Assembly: GCF_000620305.1 (NCBI RefSeq)
Contig: NZ_KK211103.1
Location: 1-64,000 of the forward strand
DNA: 64,000 bases
Reading direction: 5' to 3'
DNA from: Desulfitibacter alkalitolerans DSM 16504
Lineage (GTDB): Bacteria; Bacillota; DSM-16504; Desulfitibacterales; Desulfitibacteraceae
Below, one piece after another: positions 8,785 to 19,835 of this stretch; the first letter of the stretch is position 1; each line of letters starts with the position of its first letter. The notes beneath the pieces were generated by a model that was not told where the DNA came from, did not search any database, and saw nothing but the letters and a program-made list of their open reading frames with translations. The position numbers and the translations under genes were made by a program.

Positions 8785-9411
8785 CTATCTGGAATATAAC
8801 TCAACAATCAAGTGTTCTTCTAATGGAACGTCTATATCCTCGCGACTAGGCATTGCCACAACTCGGCCTCTAAGGTTTTCTTTATCTGCTTCTAACCAGG
8901 GTGGAGAAGATTTATGCATTGCCGCCTCTGCTATTTCCTTGAACTTAGGACTTGATGTGCTCTTTTCCTTAATAGCAACTTCATCTCCAACCTTCAACAA
9001 ATATGAAGGAATGTCAACTTTCTTATTATTAACTGTCACATGGCCATGGCGAACCAACTGTCTAGCTTCAGGTCTTGATCCAGCTAACCCTAAACGATAG
9101 ATCACATTATCCAAGCGCCTTTCCAACAAACGCACCAAGTTCTCACCAGTAATACCTTTTTGCCTATCAGCTTCGTAGAAATAGTTTCTGAACTGCTTTT
9201 CTAAAATTCCATAAAATCTACGAGCCTTTTGTTTTTCCCTCAATTGTAAACCATATTCTGATGGTTTCTTCCTACGCTGCCCATGTTGTCCTGGAGCATA
9301 GGCTCTTTTCACTACACCACACTTATCTGTATAGCAGCGATCACCCTTAAGGTACAGCTTAACACCTTCCCTACGGCAAAGTCTACATACTGATTCTTTA
9401 TATCTAGCCAC
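8785..9411 (-). CDS. rpsD: 30S ribosomal protein S4
   Basis: S4, a primary 16S rRNA-binding assembly protein. The 208-residue protein is the zinc-binding form: Cys9, Cys12, Cys26 and Cys31 lie in the N-terminal region before [13 protein letters not shown]. The S4 RNA-binding domain ([20 protein letters not shown]) follows. The start is GTG at 9411 with AGGAGGTG upstream. It lies between rpsK and rpoA as usual. Confidence 0.97.
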   Translation of the reverse strand: MARYKESVCRLCRREGVKLYLKGDRCYTDKCGVVKRAYAPGQHGQRRKKPSEYGLQLREKQKARRFYGILEKQFRNYFYEADRQKGITGENLVRLLERRLDNVIYRLGLAGSRPEARQLVRHGHVTVNNKKVDIPSYLLKVGDEVAIKEKSTSSPKFKEIAEAAMHKSSPPWLEADKENLRGRVVAMPSREDIDVPLEEHLIVELYSR

Positions 9412-9425
9412 TTATCAACACCTCC

Positions 9426-9815
9426 TTATACCCTTCTACGTTTAGGTGGTCTACATCCATTATGGGGAATAGGTGTAACATCCCTAATGATATTTACTTC
9501 TAAACCTGCAGCCTGTAACGATCTAATTGCAGCCTCTCTTCCAGCGCCCGGTCCTTTTACTGTACACTCAACCTCTCTTAGGCCATGTTCCATGGCCTCC
9601 TTAGCAGCTGTTTCTGCAGCGATTTGTGCAGCAAAGGGAGTACTTTTACGTGAGCCTTTAAATCCTACAGAACCTGCACTAGCCCATGAAATTGCATTTC
9701 CAGTTTTGTCAGTAATAGTAATAATAGTATTGTTAAAAGTTGACTGAATATGGGCTACTCCGTTTTCAATATTTTTTCGATCTCTTCTTCTGGTACGAGT
9801 TGTCCTTCTAGCCAA
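9426..9815 (-). CDS. rpsK: 30S ribosomal protein S11
   Basis: S11, part of the platform that contacts mRNA near the E site. The 129 residues include [38 protein letters not shown] and the terminal [12 protein letters not shown]. The start is TTG at 9815, with AAGGGGGAAG at a suitable distance and no in-frame ATG nearby. Confidence 0.97.
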   Translation of the reverse strand: MARRTTRTRRRDRKNIENGVAHIQSTFNNTIITITDKTGNAISWASAGSVGFKGSRKSTPFAAQIAAETAAKEAMEHGLREVECTVKGPGAGREAAIRSLQAAGLEVNIIRDVTPIPHNGCRPPKRRRV

Positions 9816-9831
9816 GTATTCTTCCCCCTTT

Positions 9832-10203
9832 CTACTTTTTACGTTTTGCTCCTACAGTTCTCTTGGGACCTTTTCGAGTCCTTGCATTAGTTTTTGTCTT
9901 TTGTCCTCTAACTGGTAAACCTCTACGGTGACGAAGACCTCTATAAGATCCAATCTCGATTAGTCTTTTTATGTTTAGGGCAATCTCTCTTCTTAAATCA
10001 CCCTCAACAATATGACCTTTCTCAATAGTTTCTCTTAGCTTATTAGCTTCTGCATCAGTTAAGTCTTTTACTCTGGTTTGTGGATCTATACCTACTTCTG
10101 CTACAATTTTTTGTGCAGTAGCGTGACCTATACCATAGATATAAGTCAGTGCTATTTCCACTCTTTTATCACGCGGCAAATCAACACCAGCGATCCTTGC
10201 CAT
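9832..10203 (-). CDS. rpsM: 30S ribosomal protein S13
   Basis: S13 of the small-subunit head, which contacts P-site tRNA. The 123 residues begin [24 protein letters not shown], include the helix-two-turn-helix region, and end in a basic tail with [29 protein letters not shown] precedes the ATG. It follows rpmJ, as in other Firmicutes. Confidence 0.97.
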   Translation of the reverse strand: MARIAGVDLPRDKRVEIALTYIYGIGHATAQKIVAEVGIDPQTRVKDLTDAEANKLRETIEKGHIVEGDLRREIALNIKRLIEIGSYRGLRHRRGLPVRGQKTKTNARTRKGPKRTVGAKRKK

Positions 10204-10223
10204 AATTACACCTCCAATCCAAG

Positions 10224-10337
10224 TTATCCTTGCTTCTGCTTGTGCTTTGGATTTTCACAAATAACCATTACGATGCCCTTACGTCTAATTATCTTGCATT
10301 TTTCGCAGATAGGTTTTACAGATGGTTTAACCTTCAC
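10224..10337 (-). CDS. rpmJ: 50S ribosomal protein L36
   Basis: The smallest large-subunit protein, 37 residues. It begins with GTG at 10337, preceded by AGGAGGG, and reads [20 protein letters not shown] onward to the KHKQKQG end. Cys11, Cys14, Cys27 and His32 form the classical zinc ribbon. It sits between infA and rpsM, its normal place. Its short length makes it easy to miss in ORF calling. Confidence 0.95.
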   Translation of the reverse strand: MKVKPSVKPICEKCKIIRRKGIVMVICENPKHKQKQG

Positions 10338-10363
10338 TGCAATCCCTCCTAATTCTGAAGTCA

Positions 10364-10392
10364 GAAATCAGAAGTCAGAAGTCAGAAGTTAC
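10364..10392. repeat. short CAGAAGT tandem repeat
   Basis: About four imperfect 7-bp units (CAGAAAT/CAGAAGT) lie in tandem in the infA-rpmJ gap, which is otherwise non-coding. No function is evident. The repeat could vary in copy number by slippage. Confidence 0.6.
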
Positions 10393-10470
10393 CAGCACAG
10401 GAATACACCCATGGTAAACATTGGGACATGTCTCGAATTATACTTCTGCTTCTTTCCTCTTGTTTCCTGT

Positions 10471-10689
10471 TTACTTAAATCGATACACTATGCGGCCCCT
10501 TGTAAGATCGTATGGGGACAATTCAACTGTGACCTTATCTCCAGGTAGTATTCTAATAAAATTCATTCGTATCTTTCCAGATACATGTGCCAATACCTTA
10601 TGGCCATTATCCAGTTTTACTTTAAACATTCCATTTGGTAGAGGCTCCATCACGGTACCCTCAACTTCGATTGCATCCTGTTTGGACAT
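10471..10689 (-). CDS. infA: translation initiation factor IF-1
   Basis: IF-1 binds the A site of the 30S subunit and supports start-codon selection. The 72-residue OB-fold protein reads [20 protein letters not shown] and includes [23 protein letters not shown], all standard. Its ATG lies 4 bp after the KOW-domain gene, so the two are probably translationally linked. The gap to rpmJ (about 130 bp) is unusually long for this operon and holds a short tandem repeat. Confidence 0.98.
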   Translation of the reverse strand: MSKQDAIEVEGTVMEPLPNGMFKVKLDNGHKVLAHVSGKIRMNFIRILPGDKVTVELSPYDLTRGRIVYRFK

Positions 10690-10693
10690 TACC

Positions 10694-10996
10694 TCATCTT
10701 ACCCCCTTATTGTGTGGCAAGTATTTATCTGGTCCTACCAATTCATCTAAAAACTCTCTCACTTCTTCATTAGTAGGAACCAGCCCAGTTTGAATATTTT
10801 TCACAAACCTACTGGCAACCTTTGGAGTCAAATGCAGATGTTTAAGCTTCTTCTTCTTAGGATTCTCAACTCTCCGATGACGTCCGTCAACCACAGTAAC
10901 ATACTGATTATCAATAATACTATATACTATCATATGAAAACCCTTATCTCTGCCAGCTATAGACTCTACAACTTGACCTACCTTAACCTCAGTCAC
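10694..10996 (-). CDS. KOW-domain RNA-binding protein (L14e-like)
   Basis: A 100-residue protein with an N-terminal KOW-type beta barrel ([20 protein letters not shown]) and a basic middle ([16 protein letters not shown]). It resembles the bacterial KOW proteins related to archaeal/eukaryotic L14e that Clostridia encode between map and infA. The position here fits exactly. It probably binds rRNA or assists ribosomes, but the role is not established. The start is GTG at 10996 with GGGGGTG upstream. Confidence 0.85.
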   Translation of the reverse strand: MTEVKVGQVVESIAGRDKGFHMIVYSIIDNQYVTVVDGRHRRVENPKKKKLKHLHLTPKVASRFVKNIQTGLVPTNEEVREFLDELVGPDKYLPHNKGVR

Positions 10997-11017
10997 TTGA
11001 ACACCCCCAAAATGAAC

Positions 11018-11763
11018 CTATAATTTTGTTAAAACTTCAGGCCCATCTTCAGTAACTGCAACAGTATGTTCAAAATGTGCAGAAGGTTTTCTGTCTTTGG
11101 TAACTACCGTCCAGTTGTCTTCTAAAGTTTCTACCTCATGGGTTCCCATGTTGACCATTGGTTCAATGGCCAAGGTAACTCCAGCGTGTAACCTTGGTCC
11201 TCGACCAGCCTTTCCGAAGTTAGGCACCTGCGGTTCTTCGTGCATATTTTTACCTATACCATGACCTACATAATCCCTAACAACGGAATAACCGTTGTTT
11301 TCAACAAAGCTTTGAATAGCATGGGAAATATCAGTAATCCGATTGTTGACTACAGCTTTTTCTACTCCCCTGGCTAATGATTCCTCTGTAACATCTAACA
11401 GCCTTCTTAATTCCTCATCAACTTCCCCAACGGGATTAGTCCGAGCAGCATCACCATAGTATCCGTTGATAACAGCGCCAATGTCAATACTAACAATATC
11501 ACCATTTTTTAGCTTTTTTAAACTAGGAATTCCATGTACCACTTCTTCATTAATTGATGCACAAATGCTTGCAGGAAACCCTTTATAACCTTTAAATGCT
11601 GGTTTAGCACCTTCAGCAATTATTACGTTTTCAGCCAGGGTATCTAGTTCCTTTGTGGTGATCTCGGGCTTTATGGCTTTGGCAAGCTCATGGTGAACCT
11701 TTGCCACAATCTTGCCTGCGTCTCTCATATATCCCAGTTCCCTGTCAGACTTTAGAATAATCA

Positions 11764-11764
<1 letters not shown>
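11018..11764 (-). CDS. map: methionine aminopeptidase, type I
   Basis: Removes the initiator Met from nascent proteins. The 248-residue protein has the pita-bread fold markers: Asp ligands in SIDIGAVINGYYGDAART, the His in GHGIGKNMHEEP, and the Glu ligands in AIEPMVNMG and the C-terminal region. The ATG at 11764 is preferred over a GTG two codons earlier, because AGGGAG is better spaced from it. The ATG overlaps the adk stop (TAATG). Confidence 0.96.
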
Positions 11765-12420
<656 letters not shown>

Positions 12421-12435
12421 TTACCTCCCTGTGGC

Positions 12436-13698
12436 CTATTTCATAAACCCTTGGTAATGACGCATCATTAACTGGGATTCAAGCTGCTTCATGGTTTCTA
12501 ATGCAACACCCACCACGATTAGTAATCCGGTACCACCAAAGGCAATGTTTAAACCTGTAATACCCATTATAAAGTTGGGCATCAATGCAATGAAGGCCAA
12601 GAACAATGCACCTGCTAAAGTAATTCTACTTAATACCCTGTCAATATATTCTGAGGTAGGTCTTCCGGGACGGAGCCCTGGAATAAATCCGCCATACTTT
12701 TTCATATTATCTGCTACATCTTGAGGATTAAAGGTAACTGCAGTATAAAAGTAAGTAAAGAATATGATCAACATGGCATACATTATCATGTAAGGTATTG
12801 ATGTAAAATTAAATACACCTAATATCCATTGAGCAAATCCACTTTGCGGAAACCACTGGGCAATCGTGGATGGGAATAACAATATTGACATTGCAAATAT
12901 AACTGGAATAACACCGGCTTGATTAACCTTCAAAGGAATATGGGTGCTTTGACCTCCATACACCTTTCTTCCAACAACTCTTTTTGCATACTGAACCGGT
13001 ATTCTTCTCTGTCCCTCATGTATATATACTATTCCTGCTATTATCAGCAATGACATAATTAGGAATAGTACAATTGTAATAATATTTGCCTCGCCTGCTA
13101 CTACATAATTGTAAAGTGTTACAATACCTCCAGGTATACCAGAAACAATACCAGCAAATATTATCAGGGATATACCATTTCCAATACCTTTTTCAGTTAT
13201 TAGTTCACCTAACCACATCAAGAATGCAGTACCTGCTGTTAATGATATGGTAACAACAGCATAGCTTGCAAAAGTTGTTTCTTCAAGTATACCACTTCTT
13301 CCAAAAAATACGGACATTCCCGCTGCTTGAATAAATCCTAGTACTACTGTACCATATCTGGTCAGCTGAACAATTTTCTTTCTGCCTTCCTCACCCTCTT
13401 TAGCCAATCTCTCGAGGTAAGGTACCACTACAGTTAACAGCTGCATGATGATGGATGCGTTAATATAAGGCATGATGCCCATTGCAAATACCGTTACATT
13501 TCTTAAAGCACCACCTGATATAACATCGAGAAAACCAAATATGGTACCGCCTGCCAACATTTCTCTAAAAGCAGCGGTATCAACTCCGGGAACTGGTATA
13601 TGAGCCCCAAATCTAAACACCAAAAACATCATCAGGGTAAATATAATTTTCGCTCTTAGGTCTTTTGCTTTCCATGCGCTTTGTAAGGTTTCTAACAT
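12436..13698 (-). CDS. secY: protein translocase subunit SecY
   Basis: The channel of the Sec translocon in the cytoplasmic membrane. The 420-residue protein has about ten hydrophobic segments. The FRFGAHIPVPGVD start, the plug region after it and the cytoplasmic loop RRIPVQYAKR are conserved. It follows rplO directly (the stop and start are adjacent) and precedes adk, the usual spc-operon order. Confidence 0.98.
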   Translation of the reverse strand: MLETLQSAWKAKDLRAKIIFTLMMFLVFRFGAHIPVPGVDTAAFREMLAGGTIFGFLDVISGGALRNVTVFAMGIMPYINASIIMQLLTVVVPYLERLAKEGEEGRKKIVQLTRYGTVVLGFIQAAGMSVFFGRSGILEETTFASYAVVTISLTAGTAFLMWLGELITEKGIGNGISLIIFAGIVSGIPGGIVTLYNYVVAGEANIITIVLFLIMSLLIIAGIVYIHEGQRRIPVQYAKRVVGRKVYGGQSTHIPLKVNQAGVIPVIFAMSILLFPSTIAQWFPQSGFAQWILGVFNFTSIPYMIMYAMLIIFFTYFYTAVTFNPQDVADNMKKYGGFIPGLRPGRPTSEYIDRVLSRITLAGALFLAFIALMPNFIMGITGLNIAFGGTGLLIVVGVALETMKQLESQLMMRHYQGFMK

Positions 13699-14139
13699 TT
13701 ATACCACCTCAACAGTTCCGCCAGCAGCTTTTATCTTATCTTCAGCTGTCTGACTAAAAGCATGTGCTTTAACTGTAAGTGCCTTTAAAATTTCACCAGT
13801 CCCAAGGACTTTTACACCGTCCTTGCTCTTTTTCACAATACCTTTTGCCAGCATTAGCTCTGGAGTAACTACATTACCCTCATCGAAAATATTTAAGGCA
13901 TCGAGATTTACTATGGCAATATCTTTTTTAAATATATTTGTAAACCCTCTTTTTGGTATTCTTCTAATAAGAGGCATTTGGCCACCTTCAAATCCGGGTC
14001 TTACTCCACCGCCTGAACGTGACTTTTGTCCTCCATGTCCTCTGCCAGAGGTTTTTCCTAAACCTGAACCTATACCTCTTCCTCTACGAGTTCTGGTTTT
14101 CTTGGAGCCCTCCGCAGGTTTTAAGTCATGAATTCTCAT
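13699..14139 (-). CDS. rplO: 50S ribosomal protein L15
   Basis: L15, a late-assembly protein with a long extended N-terminus. The 146 residues start [14 protein letters not shown] and contain the Gly/Arg-rich [19 protein letters not shown] segment typical of the family. It lies between rpmD and secY with almost no gap. Confidence 0.97.
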   Translation of the reverse strand: MRIHDLKPAEGSKKTRTRRGRGIGSGLGKTSGRGHGGQKSRSGGGVRPGFEGGQMPLIRRIPKRGFTNIFKKDIAIVNLDALNIFDEGNVVTPELMLAKGIVKKSKDGVKVLGTGEILKALTVKAHAFSQTAEDKIKAAGGTVEVV

Positions 14140-14151
14140 CCTTTACACCCC

Positions 14152-14337
14152 CTATGCTTCAATCTCTTCTACAGAAACAAGGTGTTCTACCTTCTTTACC
14201 TTACCACGTATATCTGGAGTATCTACTTGAGTTACACTACTATTTATTTTACCAAGTCCTAATGATTCTACAGTTTTCTTTTGTCTCTCTGTAGATCCAA
14301 TAACACTTTTAACCAGGGTAATTTTTAATTTTCCCAC
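14152..14337 (-). CDS. rpmD: 50S ribosomal protein L30
   Basis: L30, 61 residues, starting [20 protein letters not shown]. The start codon is GTG at 14337, preceded by AGGAGGT. Short bacterial L30 form with the conserved [10 protein letters not shown] segment. Lies between rpsE and rplO as usual. Confidence 0.96.
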   Translation of the reverse strand: MGKLKITLVKSVIGSTERQKKTVESLGLGKINSSVTQVDTPDIRGKVKKVEHLVSVEEIEA

Positions 14338-14349
14338 TAAAAATACCTC

Positions 14350-14850
14350 CTACCCTAACAATTCTTCAACAGTTTTGCCACGTAGTTTTGCTACATCTTC
14401 TACTTTTTTCAGGGACTTTAGCCCCTCTAAGGTAGCGTATACAATGTTATTTGCATTAGCCGAGCCAAGGGACTTTGTTAAAATATCCTTTACACCAGCC
14501 AATTCAAGAACCGCTCTTACAGAACCACCGGCGATTACACCAGTTCCCTCTGAAGCCGGCTTTAGAAGAACCTTTCCTGCTCCAAAAGTACCAATAATCT
14601 CATGGGGTATTGAAGTTCCTACTATGGGAACACTAATCATATTCTTTTTAGCATCTTCAACGCCTTTTCTAATGGCTTCAGGAACCTCTCCTGCTTTTCC
14701 CAAGCCGGCACCAACATGACCCTTACCGTCACCTACTACTACTAAGGCACTAAAGCTGAAACGACGTCCACCTTTAACAACCTTTGCAACCCGGCTTATA
14801 TTAACCACTCTTTCGGATATGTCCATTTCCCTGTGGTCAATTCTATTCAT
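14350..14850 (-). CDS. rpsE: 30S ribosomal protein S5
   Basis: S5 contributes to decoding accuracy and to mRNA unwinding at the entry site. The 166 residues include the double-stranded RNA-binding-like region [28 protein letters not shown] and the C-terminal [17 protein letters not shown] block. AGGAGGA precedes the ATG. Confidence 0.97.
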   Translation of the reverse strand: MNRIDHREMDISERVVNISRVAKVVKGGRRFSFSALVVVGDGKGHVGAGLGKAGEVPEAIRKGVEDAKKNMISVPIVGTSIPHEIIGTFGAGKVLLKPASEGTGVIAGGSVRAVLELAGVKDILTKSLGSANANNIVYATLEGLKSLKKVEDVAKLRGKTVEELLG

Positions 14851-14868
14851 AATTTTCCTCCTTCATGG

Positions 14869-15237
14869 TTAAAATTCCAATCCACCTTCCCGAGCACCTT
14901 CTGCCAAGGCCGCTACTCTACCATGGTAGATATATCCGCCTCTATCAAATACAACCTTATTGATGCCCATTTCGGCAGCCCTTTTAGCAACAAGCTTTCC
15001 GACAACCTTTGCAGCTTCCTTTTTATTTAAGCCCTTTATTTCTTCCTGAATATCCTTTTCCAAGGTTGAAGCTGATACCATTGTTTTACCTGCTGTATCA
15101 TCTATAATTTGAGCGTACATCTGACTATTGCTGCGAAAAACATTTAGTCTTGGCCTTTCACTAGTACCAGTCAATCGGAATCTCAAGCGTCTGTGCTTCT
15201 TTTTGCGAGTAGCATTTCGCTCATATATTTTATACAC
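14869..15237 (-). CDS. rplR: 50S ribosomal protein L18
   Basis: L18 binds 5S rRNA with L5. The protein has [21 protein letters not shown] and the [23 protein letters not shown] end. I prefer the GTG at 15237 (122 residues), because GGGAG is about 8 bases upstream and the length fits the family; a GTG three codons earlier has almost no spacing to that site. The N-terminal [15 protein letters not shown] is a normal basic start. Confidence 0.95.
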   Translation of the reverse strand: MYKIYERNATRKKKHRRLRFRLTGTSERPRLNVFRSNSQMYAQIIDDTAGKTMVSASTLEKDIQEEIKGLNKKEAAKVVGKLVAKRAAEMGINKVVFDRGGYIYHGRVAALAEGAREGGLEF

Positions 15238-15292
15238 AAATTTCACTCCCTTCCCACGTCACCCGAATAGGTGAAAGAAACTAGACACTAAT

Positions 15293-15835
15293 TTATTTAC
15301 CGCCAGCTTTACCAGCTTTTCTGCGAATTTTTTCGTCTGAGTACTTAATACCTTTACCTTTATATGGTTCAGGTTCTCTTACAGCCCTTACTTTAGCTGC
15401 AAACTGTCCAACAACTTCTTTATCGTAACCGCTAATGATAATAAGGTTTTGTTTTGGACCTACCTCAACTTGCAGGCCAGTATCGGGAACCATTTCAACT
15501 GGATGTGAGTATCCAACATTAAGAACTAGCTTGCTGCCCTGCATAGAAGCCCTGTAGCCAACGCCAACTAATTCCAATTTCTTTTCAAAGCCCTTTGTTA
15601 CACCTTCCACCATATTGTTCACAAGGGCTCGGGTAAGTCCATGAAGAGCACGGTGCTTCTTTTGATCACTAGGCCTTGTTACTACGATAGAATTTTCTTC
15701 AATGGCTACGTTTATCTCTGGATGAAGTTCTCTTTCTAAAGTGCCCTTGGGACCCTTTACAGTGATTATATTATCAACCAACTTTACTTCAACTCCAGAT
15801 GGAACATCTACAGGTTTTTTTCCTATCCTTGACAT
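15293..15835 (-). CDS. rplF: 50S ribosomal protein L6
   Basis: L6, near the factor-binding region of the large subunit. The 180 residues consist of two similar domains. The start is [17 protein letters not shown] and the conserved late motif is [25 protein letters not shown] ribosome binding site (GGAGGTG) precedes the ATG. Confidence 0.97.
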   Translation of the reverse strand: MSRIGKKPVDVPSGVEVKLVDNIITVKGPKGTLERELHPEINVAIEENSIVVTRPSDQKKHRALHGLTRALVNNMVEGVTKGFEKKLELVGVGYRASMQGSKLVLNVGYSHPVEMVPDTGLQVEVGPKQNLIIISGYDKEVVGQFAAKVRAVREPEPYKGKGIKYSDEKIRRKAGKAGGK

Positions 15836-15857
15836 GTAAACACCTCCATTCTAGCAA

Positions 15858-16256
15858 CTACCAAATATAGCAAATAACTTCTCCACCAACCATTTCCCTT
15901 CGCGCTTCCTTGTCTGTCATAATTCCCTTTGAAGTGGATATGATTGCTATTCCCAAGCCGCCTAACACCTTTGGTATTTCGTCTCTTTTTGCATATACTC
16001 TAAGACCTGGCTTGCTAATTCTTTTTAAACCGCTTATAACCTTTTCTCTATTTGGTGTATATTTCAAATAGATTCTTATGATCCCTTGTTTTCCATCTTC
16101 TATATATTCATAATCCTTAATAAAGCCTTCATTCTTAAGGATTTCTGTCAAGTTCTTTTTAACATTAGAAGCTGGAATTTCAACTGTGTCCTTCATGACA
16201 TTATTTGCATTTCTTACTCTTGTTAAATAGTCAGCAATAGGATCAGTCATTACCAT
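15858..16256 (-). CDS. rpsH: 30S ribosomal protein S8
   Basis: S8 binds the central domain of 16S rRNA and in many bacteria regulates its own operon. The 132 residues begin [18 protein letters not shown], matching the B. subtilis form, so I keep the first ATG at 16256 (AGGGGGTG 7 bases upstream). The C-terminal [18 protein letters not shown] block is intact. Confidence 0.97.
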   Translation of the reverse strand: MVMTDPIADYLTRVRNANNVMKDTVEIPASNVKKNLTEILKNEGFIKDYEYIEDGKQGIIRIYLKYTPNREKVISGLKRISKPGLRVYAKRDEIPKVLGGLGIAIISTSKGIMTDKEARREMVGGEVICYIW

Positions 16257-16283
16257 GTTTCAGCACCCCCTTTAGTACTCTCA

Positions 16284-16469
16284 TTACCAACTAGCTTTCG
16301 TTACACCGGGGATTTCGCCCCTGTATGCTCTTTCCCTAAAACATATCCGACACATACCAAACTTGCGCATATATCCACGAGGTCTTCCACAAATTTTGCA
16401 GCGATTGTATGCTCTAACTTTATGCTTAGCCGTTCTAGCTTGCTTGGCAATCATGGATTTTTTTGCCAT
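16284..16469 (-). CDS. rpsZ: 30S ribosomal protein S14, zinc type
   Basis: The 61-residue short form of S14 with a zinc knuckle made by Cys24, Cys27, Cys40 and Cys43 ([20 protein letters not shown]). This is the primary C+ form found inside the spc operon of Firmicutes. The strong AGGAGG site and its place between rplE and rpsH are normal. Confidence 0.97.
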   Translation of the reverse strand: MAKKSMIAKQARTAKHKVRAYNRCKICGRPRGYMRKFGMCRICFRERAYRGEIPGVTKASW

Positions 16470-16494
16470 TAAATTACCTCCTTAAACATTAACC

Positions 16495-17037
16495 TTAGTG
16501 TTCTTTAAAGGGCATACCCATTAACTTTAAAAGTTCTCTAGCTTCTTCGTCAGTTTTAGCAGAGGTAACAAAAACAATATTCATTCCCCTGACCTTGTCA
16601 ACTTTATCATAATCTATCTCAGGAAATATTATTTGCTCTTTAAGTCCCAAGGTATAATTTCCTCTACCATCAAATGCCTTTGCTGAAACACCTCTAAAGT
16701 CTCTTACACGTGGCAGTGTGGCATTAACTAGTCTATCCATAAATTCATACATCCTATTTCCTCTTAAAGTAACCTTGCAGCCAATAGGCATACCTTCTCT
16801 TAATTTAAAAGCAGCAATGGATTTTCTTGCTCTTGTAATGATTGGTTTTTGTCCAGATATTGCCTGTAAGTCTTTAACTGCTCCATCAAGGGCCTTTGGG
16901 TTCTGTGTTGCCTCTCCAATGCCCATGTTAATAATGATTTTTTCCAAGTGAGGAATTTCCATTACATTTTTATAGCCCATTTTCTCTTTCAAAGTGCCTA
17001 CTACGCTTTCCTTATAATACTCTTTTAGTCTGGCCAT
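16495..17037 (-). CDS. rplE: 50S ribosomal protein L5
   Basis: L5 binds 5S rRNA and contacts P-site tRNA. The 180 residues include the N-terminal [47 protein letters not shown] and [22 protein letters not shown] segments typical of the family. GGAGGT precedes the ATG. Confidence 0.98.
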   Translation of the reverse strand: MARLKEYYKESVVGTLKEKMGYKNVMEIPHLEKIIINMGIGEATQNPKALDGAVKDLQAISGQKPIITRARKSIAAFKLREGMPIGCKVTLRGNRMYEFMDRLVNATLPRVRDFRGVSAKAFDGRGNYTLGLKEQIIFPEIDYDKVDKVRGMNIVFVTSAKTDEEARELLKLMGMPFKEH

Positions 17038-17064
17038 TAAACCTACCTCCTTTCCAAGACAACT

Positions 17065-17394
17065 CTATTTATCAGCAGAGCCTCCACACTTCTTACACAC
17101 CCTTATCTTCTTATCGCCCTCAATTAAAGCTCCGGTTCGAACTGGTTTTTTACATTTGGAGCAATAATACATTACATTAGAAGCATGAATGGCAGATTCT
17201 TGTTCAATTATTCCACCCTTTGAAACCTTTTTTGTAGGTCTGGTATGCCGTTTAACAATGCCTACGCCTTCTACTACCACCCTGTTAGCTTTGGGCATAA
17301 CCTCTAATACTTTACCTATCTTACCGGAATCTTTTCCGGATATAACCATTACCTTGTCACCTTTTTTGACGTGAACCTTTTTAGGTGTTGCCAT
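17065..17394 (-). CDS. rplX: 50S ribosomal protein L24 with zinc ribbon
   Basis: L24, an assembly initiator at the tunnel exit. The 109 residues contain a KOW motif ([22 protein letters not shown]). Its C-terminal part carries Cys78-x2-Cys81 and Cys100-x2-Cys103, a zinc-ribbon pair that B. subtilis L24 lacks but several clostridial L24 proteins have. GGAGGTG precedes the ATG. Confidence 0.97.
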   Translation of the reverse strand: MATPKKVHVKKGDKVMVISGKDSGKIGKVLEVMPKANRVVVEGVGIVKRHTRPTKKVSKGGIIEQESAIHASNVMYYCSKCKKPVRTGALIEGDKKIRVCKKCGGSADK

Positions 17395-17430
17395 AAAGTC
17401 ACCTCCATTACCCGCTTATACTTTAAAATC

Positions 17431-17799
17431 CTATAAAACCTCAGGAGCTAAAGATACAATTTTCATATATTCTTTATCTCTTAATTCTCTGGCAACGGGA
17501 CCAAAAATCCTTGTTCCCCGGGGGTCTCCGTTATCGTTTATAATTACAGCTGCATTTTCACTAAATCTAATATAGGTTCCATCTTTTCTTCTTATGGGCT
17601 TTTTAGTCCGAACTATAACAGCTTTTACAACATCGCCTTTTTTGACAACGCCCCCTGGTGTAGATTCCTTAACCGCACAAATAATTATGTCACCAATGGA
17701 TGCGTAACGTCTGCCAGATCCGCCTATTACTTTGATACATTGAAGGCGTTTGGCACCAGTATTGTCTCCAACTCTTAGCATGGTTTGGACTTGTATCAT
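17431..17799 (-). CDS. rplN: 50S ribosomal protein L14
   Basis: L14 lies at the subunit interface and forms bridges to 16S rRNA. The 122 residues, [22 protein letters not shown] onward to [12 protein letters not shown]-like end, are a standard full-length L14 with [19 protein letters not shown] in the middle. A GGGGGTAG site precedes the ATG. Confidence 0.98.
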   Translation of the reverse strand: MIQVQTMLRVGDNTGAKRLQCIKVIGGSGRRYASIGDIIICAVKESTPGGVVKKGDVVKAVIVRTKKPIRRKDGTYIRFSENAAVIINDNGDPRGTRIFGPVARELRDKEYMKIVSLAPEVL

Positions 17800-17833
17800 A
17801 ATACTACCCCCTTCCCAATAAACCTTACGTAAT

Positions 17834-18097
17834 TTAAATTTCCTGCGTCTTTTCTAATATTTCTACAACTCGCCAATTCTTATCCTTGCTCAACGGACGA
17901 GTCTCCATAATTTTAACCTTATCGCCAATATTGCATTCATTGTTTTCATCATGGGCTTTATATTTTTTTGTGTTTTTCATGGCTTTTTGGTAAAGTTTGT
18001 GGCTGACAAAGTTTTCTACGGCCACTACTACTGTTTTATCCATTTTATTACTTACCACTTTCCCAATTCGGGTTTTACGGGCTGAACGCTCTACCAA
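17834..18097 (-). CDS. rpsQ: 30S ribosomal protein S17
   Basis: S17, an OB-fold primary 16S rRNA binder. The 87 residues include [22 protein letters not shown] and [23 protein letters not shown]. The start codon is TTG at 18097, directly supported by GGAGGGAATACC upstream. Confidence 0.97.
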   Translation of the reverse strand: MVERSARKTRIGKVVSNKMDKTVVVAVENFVSHKLYQKAMKNTKKYKAHDENNECNIGDKVKIMETRPLSKDKNWRVVEILEKTQEI

Positions 18098-18129
18098 GGT
18101 ATTCCCTCCTTTTACTTCAGTTACCTAGA

Positions 18130-18327
18130 CTAACCTTCATTAATCTCTATTTCTCTGAGTATAGTTTTGGCCCTAGCTATATCTTTTCTAACCTGCCTGA
18201 TTCTCATTGGATTATCCAGCTGACCAGTTGCTAACTGAAATCTTAGGTTGAACAACTCCTGCTTCAAATCGTCAACTTTACGGGCAACTTCCTGTTTTGA
18301 TAAATCTCTCAATTTATTAGCTTTCAT
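18130..18327 (-). CDS. rpmC: 50S ribosomal protein L29
   Basis: L29 at the tunnel exit, where SRP and trigger factor dock. The ATG at 18327 gives 65 residues starting [15 protein letters not shown], the usual form; a longer reading adds eight unrelated residues. Its start overlaps the end of rplP by 11 bp, implying coupled translation. Confidence 0.96.
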   Translation of the reverse strand: MKANKLRDLSKQEVARKVDDLKQELFNLRFQLATGQLDNPMRIRQVRKDIARAKTILREIEINEG

Positions 18328-18751
18328 CGGCCTCACCACCCACTCCTGCACGTTTTACAAACTTGGTTTTTACTGAGAGTTTGTGAGAAGCTAGACGCAT
18401 TGCTTCTTTTGCAACCTCTTCACTAACGCCTGCTAACTCAAACATAACACGACCAGGCTTAACAACTGCAACCCAATACTCAGGTGCACCTTTACCGCTA
18501 CCCATACGTGTTTCGGCAGGTTTTGCTGTAACTGGTCTATCTGGGAAGATTTTTATCCAAACCTTACCGCCCCTCTTAATGAACCTTGTCATAGCAACAC
18601 GGGCAGCTTCTATTTGACGGCTGCTGATCCAGCCATTTTCTAAAGCCTGTAAACCATACTCACCATAATCAATTGTATTGCCCTTATGGGCCGTTCCTTT
18701 TAAAGAACCTCTATGCTGTCTACGAAATTTAACTCTTTTTGGCATCAACAT
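18317..18751 (-). CDS. rplP: 50S ribosomal protein L16
   Basis: L16, important for A-site tRNA positioning and late assembly. The 144 residues match the B. subtilis length and begin [15 protein letters not shown], parallel to MLLPKRVKYRREHRG there, so the first ATG at 18751 is used. [19 protein letters not shown] and [11 protein letters not shown] are conserved. Confidence 0.97.
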   Translation of the reverse strand: MLMPKRVKFRRQHRGSLKGTAHKGNTIDYGEYGLQALENGWISSRQIEAARVAMTRFIKRGGKVWIKIFPDRPVTAKPAETRMGSGKGAPEYWVAVVKPGRVMFELAGVSEEVAKEAMRLASHKLSVKTKFVKRAGVGGEADES

Positions 18752-18754
18752 GGG

Positions 18755-19417
18755 TTAGTTTCCCCCTTCCTGGGCAGGTTGTTTCTTTGCCTCCGGAAGA
18801 ACTTCACCTTTATAAATCCAAACTTTAATACCAATCTTTCCATAAGTGGTATTAGCTTCGGCAAAACCGTAGTCTATATCAGCTCTCAATGTATGCAGGG
18901 GTACCTTACCTTCACTATACCATTCTGTTCTAGCCATTTCAGCACCAGCCAAACGACCAGCACACATTATTTTTATGCCTTCGGCACCAAATTTCATTGA
19001 GCGACTAACGGCCTGTTTCATTGCTCTCCGGAAGGAAACACGTTTTTCTAACTGCTGAGCTACACCTTCAGCTACTAGTTGAGCATCTAGCTCAGGTTTT
19101 TTAATTTCAATAATATTTATCGCTACCTGTTTGCCTGATATTTTTTCAATGTCCTTGCGCAGGTTCTCTACTTCTGCTCCACCCTTACCAATTACAATAC
19201 CTGGCTTTGCAGTATGCACAGATACTTTAACTTTATTTGCTGCTCTTTCTATTTCCACAGTAGAGATGCCGGAAGCAAAAAGCTTCTTCTTAATATATTC
19301 TCGTATTTTAATGTCTTCATGAAGAAGTTCTGCATAGTTTTTGTCAGCATACCACTTGGCATCCCAATCTTTGATAATACCAATTCTTAATCCCTTAGGA
19401 TGAACCTTTTGACCCAC
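18755..19417 (-). CDS. rpsC: 30S ribosomal protein S3
   Basis: S3 lines the mRNA entry tunnel. The 220 residues have an N-terminal KH domain with [16 protein letters not shown] and the C-terminal [25 protein letters not shown] block. The start is GTG at 19417, overlapping the last base of rplV, with GGAGGTTAATTA upstream. Confidence 0.97.
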   Translation of the reverse strand: MGQKVHPKGLRIGIIKDWDAKWYADKNYAELLHEDIKIREYIKKKLFASGISTVEIERAANKVKVSVHTAKPGIVIGKGGAEVENLRKDIEKISGKQVAINIIEIKKPELDAQLVAEGVAQQLEKRVSFRRAMKQAVSRSMKFGAEGIKIMCAGRLAGAEMARTEWYSEGKVPLHTLRADIDYGFAEANTTYGKIGIKVWIYKGEVLPEAKKQPAQEGGN

Positions 19418-19761
19418 TAATTAACCTCCTCCCTTTCACTAACTACTACAGTAATATGGCTGGTTCTCTTACGTATTCTATCTGCTCTTCCCATTGCCCT
19501 TGGTTTAAACCTTTTTAAGGTTGGACCCTGGTCAATCATAATCTTTGAAATATACAATCTGTCCGTATCCATTTCAAAATTGTGCTCAGCATTAGCCGCG
19601 GCTGATTTTACCACTTTTGAGATAGGTAGTCCTGAACCTTTAGGGGTATATCTCAAAATCGCTAACGCTTCACGTACACTCTTGCCTCTTATTAAATCAG
19701 CTACCTGACGGATCTTGGTAGGTGACATTCTTATATATTTAGCAACAGCTTTTGATTCCAT
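19417..19761 (-). CDS. rplV: 50S ribosomal protein L22
   Basis: L22, whose beta hairpin lines the nascent-chain tunnel. The ATG at 19761 (114 residues, [19 protein letters not shown]) has GGGGGT at the right spacing; a longer reading adds nine residues unlike L22. The tunnel loop ([20 protein letters not shown]) is present. Confidence 0.96.
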   Translation of the reverse strand: MESKAVAKYIRMSPTKIRQVADLIRGKSVREALAILRYTPKGSGLPISKVVKSAAANAEHNFEMDTDRLYISKIMIDQGPTLKRFKPRAMGRADRIRKRTSHITVVVSEREEVN

Positions 19762-19835
19762 ATATTTGTACCCCCTTTCATCGTACATGACACAGGTTGC
19801 ATAATTCTCTTGCCCCTTGTCACATGAATGTCTCT

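Noticed and set aside
8154-10548. Plus-strand open frames of 70-150 codons across the alpha operon
   Set aside because: They lie antisense to rpoA, rpsD and rpsM, lack start signals, and have no recognisable domains.
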